Assembly (NCBI GenBank): GCA_023362775.1 | Contig: JALMGJ010000004.1 | Location: 37,836,929-37,900,928 of the forward strand | Direction of reading: 5' to 3' | Length of the DNA: 64,000 bases | DNA from: Charina bottae | Lineage: Eukaryota; Chordata; Lepidosauria; Squamata; Charinaidae | Part shown: piece by piece, positions 62,121 to 64,000 of the stretch | Position numbering within the stretch: position 1 is the stretch's first letter | How the letters are laid out: each line of letters begins with the position of its first letter | Notes under the pieces: model-generated | Databases searched by the model: none | The model's input: only the letters and a program-made list of their open reading frames with translations | Told to the model about the DNA's origin: nothing | Made by a program: the position numbers and the translations under genes

Positions 62121-62314
62121 CTAATTATGAAATTCTGTTTTGGGAGCTGTGGAATATATGTTGTTATTGTGATACAAAATCATTCTTTTTAAATTTAAGT
62201 AACTATTAAATATTTCTAATTATTTGGGGACAGTATCACTAAGAATGGATAAATGCTTATTGGTTCATTTTAAAACTAAGAAATGAGGGCAGTGTTAAAA
62301 CTGGCAATAAGGAG

Positions 62315-63090
62315 TCTGTAGCTTGAATCATGTCAACTGGATTTCTATTTTCTTAGTGGAAACGTTTCGCTCCTTATCCAAGGAGCTTCTTCAGTCTGAG
62401 CAAAGTTGGTAAGGGAATCCTAAATATGTTCCTAGGTAGCTGTGTGACCTTACACCTGGGGCTAGGTCATGGTTATATTGAGATGTAATTTTTAAGTCCT
62501 TTTATCATCTAATGGAGGGTCGTTAAAATCACCATGCTGCTGTTGAACTTCTGAAATGGTCTTAATCTTCCTAGGCACAGAAGACAACACGGGGAGGAAG
62601 ATGGGGGAGAGTTTGTGCCTGAGGCCCCCACCTCTATTCAAGGAAGGATTTTCCAAGTTGGCATAAATGGATTCCTTGACCCCTCTCTCAAGGAATCCAT
62701 TTATGCCAACTTGGAAAATCCTTCCTTGAATAGAGGTGGGGGCCTCAGGCACAAACTCTCCCCCATCTTCCTCCCCGTGTTGTCTTCTGTGCCTAGGAAG
62801 ATTAAGACCATTTCAGAAGTTCAACAGCAGCATGGTGATTTTAACGACCCTCCATTAGATGATAAAAGGACTTAAAAATTACATCTCAATATAACCATGA
62901 CCTAGCCCCAGGTGTAAGGTCACACAGCTACCTAGGAACATATTTAGGATTCCCTTACCAACTTTGCTCAGACTGAAGAAGCTCCTTGGATAAGGAGTGA
63001 AACGTTTCCACTAAGAAAATAGAAATCCAGTTGACATGATTCAAGCTACAGACAATTCCACCTGGATGACTGAGAACCTTCATAGACATA
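62315..63090. mobile_element. Penelope-like element, copy 3: long palindrome
   Basis: Two arms of about 368 bases mirror each other around an 8-base loop CCCCTCTC (62680-62687). Both strands encode the same GIY-YIG remnant (SLNRGGGLRHKLSPIF, RGVKESIYANLE). Exact 13-bp duplication TGGCAATAAGGAG at 62302-62314 and 63091-63103. The right end (TCCACCTGGATGACTGAGAA) is the complement of the left end of copies 1 and 2. Confidence 0.92.
62973..63007 (+). ncRNA. Hammerhead-ribozyme-like core, PLE copy 3
   Basis: CTGAAGA, perfect GCTCCTT/AAGGAGT-type hairpin with GGAT loop, GAAACGTTT. The left arm carries the mirrored core on the minus strand (62361-62394) with a perfect GCTCCTT/AAGGAGC stem. Same extra A after the first box as in the other copies. 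Confidence 0.5.
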
Positions 63091-63103
63091 TGGCAATAAG
63101 GAG

Positions 63104-64000
63104 ATTTCAATCTGCACAAGAAGTGGGAAGCTGATGGCCTTCAGTGGAAATGTCCACTCCATACAACCTTAGAAATATTTTGGAGCTCAGAGAATCAAAC
63201 AGATAATAATATACTTACATATATATTATTAAAAGTATTGAGTACCCTTGCTGAAATTTGTTAAAAATGTGTTGAACTGATGATAATTCATTATGATTAA
63301 GACTTTAGTCCATGCAATTCTTATGCAAAGAGTCTCACAATTGTCACACAAGATTTCAAGAACTGCAAAAGATCTTTCCATTTACTATCTCACGTACAGA
63401 TGCACTTTTTGTTACCCAAAAGGAAGAAAATGCTAATAGTTCCAGATACAGGATCATTTGCATTCCTGCAAATCAACAAGCTGCAGAGGGAAAAACCATT
63501 CAAAAAGATAAGGAAAATGAGGTAGCTGGGCTCTGCATTCCTGTCCTTGAAAGCAGCCTGCTGAGATTTCATGGTCATGCTGGACAGCTCCGTGCCATCT
63601 AAAGCTGGATTGAGAAAGAAAACCTTATTTCCTAGGGGCCTAGAATTAATGAGAACATGAGATTTGGACCATCCGCTGGAGAAAATGGAGTTTTACTCCA
63701 CTAAAACATCTCAAAAAACTTTTTGTGTTACTTTTAAGGTATGTCTAAATTACTAAGGAGACTGTTAGCCCTCTTCAGGTATTATTAAGAGTTGGGAGTG
63801 TGATCCTTCCAACCCCCGTATCACCCACATCAAAGGCCCCATCTCCCTGATATTATCTACAGCCCAAAGCCTTGCAGAGAGGAAGACGCCAGGTGAACCA
63901 AATCCTGCCAGCAGTGGGAGGATTCATCAAATGATATCTGCAACCACTACAAGATGTCTCCGCAAATAGTATCAAGATTTGCCACCACTACAACCACCCC
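63104..64000. other. No gene recognised at the window end
   Basis: A 96-codon plus-strand frame (63,312-63,602) has no domain I recognise and lacks support from neighbours. No repeats with clear ends are seen. Confidence 0.5.

Noticed and set aside
63312..63602. Possible 96-codon gene
   Set aside because: No domain, no splice or promoter context, and an antisense frame overlaps it; at this length such frames are expected by chance in 64 kb.

Overview
This window is nuclear DNA of a squamate reptile (lizard or snake). Six full-length Sauria-type SINEs and a BovB (RTE) LINE 3' end support this. So do many hAT-type foldback elements, Penelope-like elements (PLEs), L2/CR1 LINE 3' ends and MIR-like SINEs. 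Nothing is bacterial. The species cannot be named from the sequence.

Positions 1-13,050 hold one intact protein gene on the minus strand, a cytosolic sulfotransferase of the SULT1C type. Seven coding exons (172, 129, 98, 127, 95, 181 and 113 coding bases) join in frame to 915 bases, or 304 residues plus stop. All splice sites are GT-AG, and the PAPS-binding, catalytic and dimerisation motifs are present. No 5' noncoding exon or promoter could be placed. The introns carry hAT MITEs, a PLE foldback, Sauria SINEs and a SINE that was itself hit by a BovB copy.

Positions 13,050-35,420 contain no gene I can support. They hold a dense mosaic of mobile elements, many with readable target-site duplications: four GC-rich hAT MITEs, another hAT element carrying a CCAAT-rich motif, PLE pieces including a GIY-YIG endonuclease remnant and hammerhead-ribozyme-like cores, L2/CR1 pieces and Sauria SINEs.

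Positions 35,425-58,769 are an uninterrupted head-to-tail satellite of about 141 monomers of 165 bp, ending in a 100-N assembly gap. It is CpG-rich and noncoding, has strong dyads in each monomer, and shows higher-order structure: a 15-monomer block repeated in tandem, 3- and 4-monomer registers, and blocks copied 27 and 79 monomers away. Its left edge joins a sequence that looks like a LINE 5' end, so I suggest the array grew from LINE 5'-UTR monomers. It is the most unusual object in the window.

Positions 58,870-64,000 return to ordinary repeat-rich DNA: an L2-type LINE 3' end, a Sauria SINE, GATA microsatellites, and a PLE copy folded into a 776-bp near-perfect palindrome with a 13-bp target duplication.
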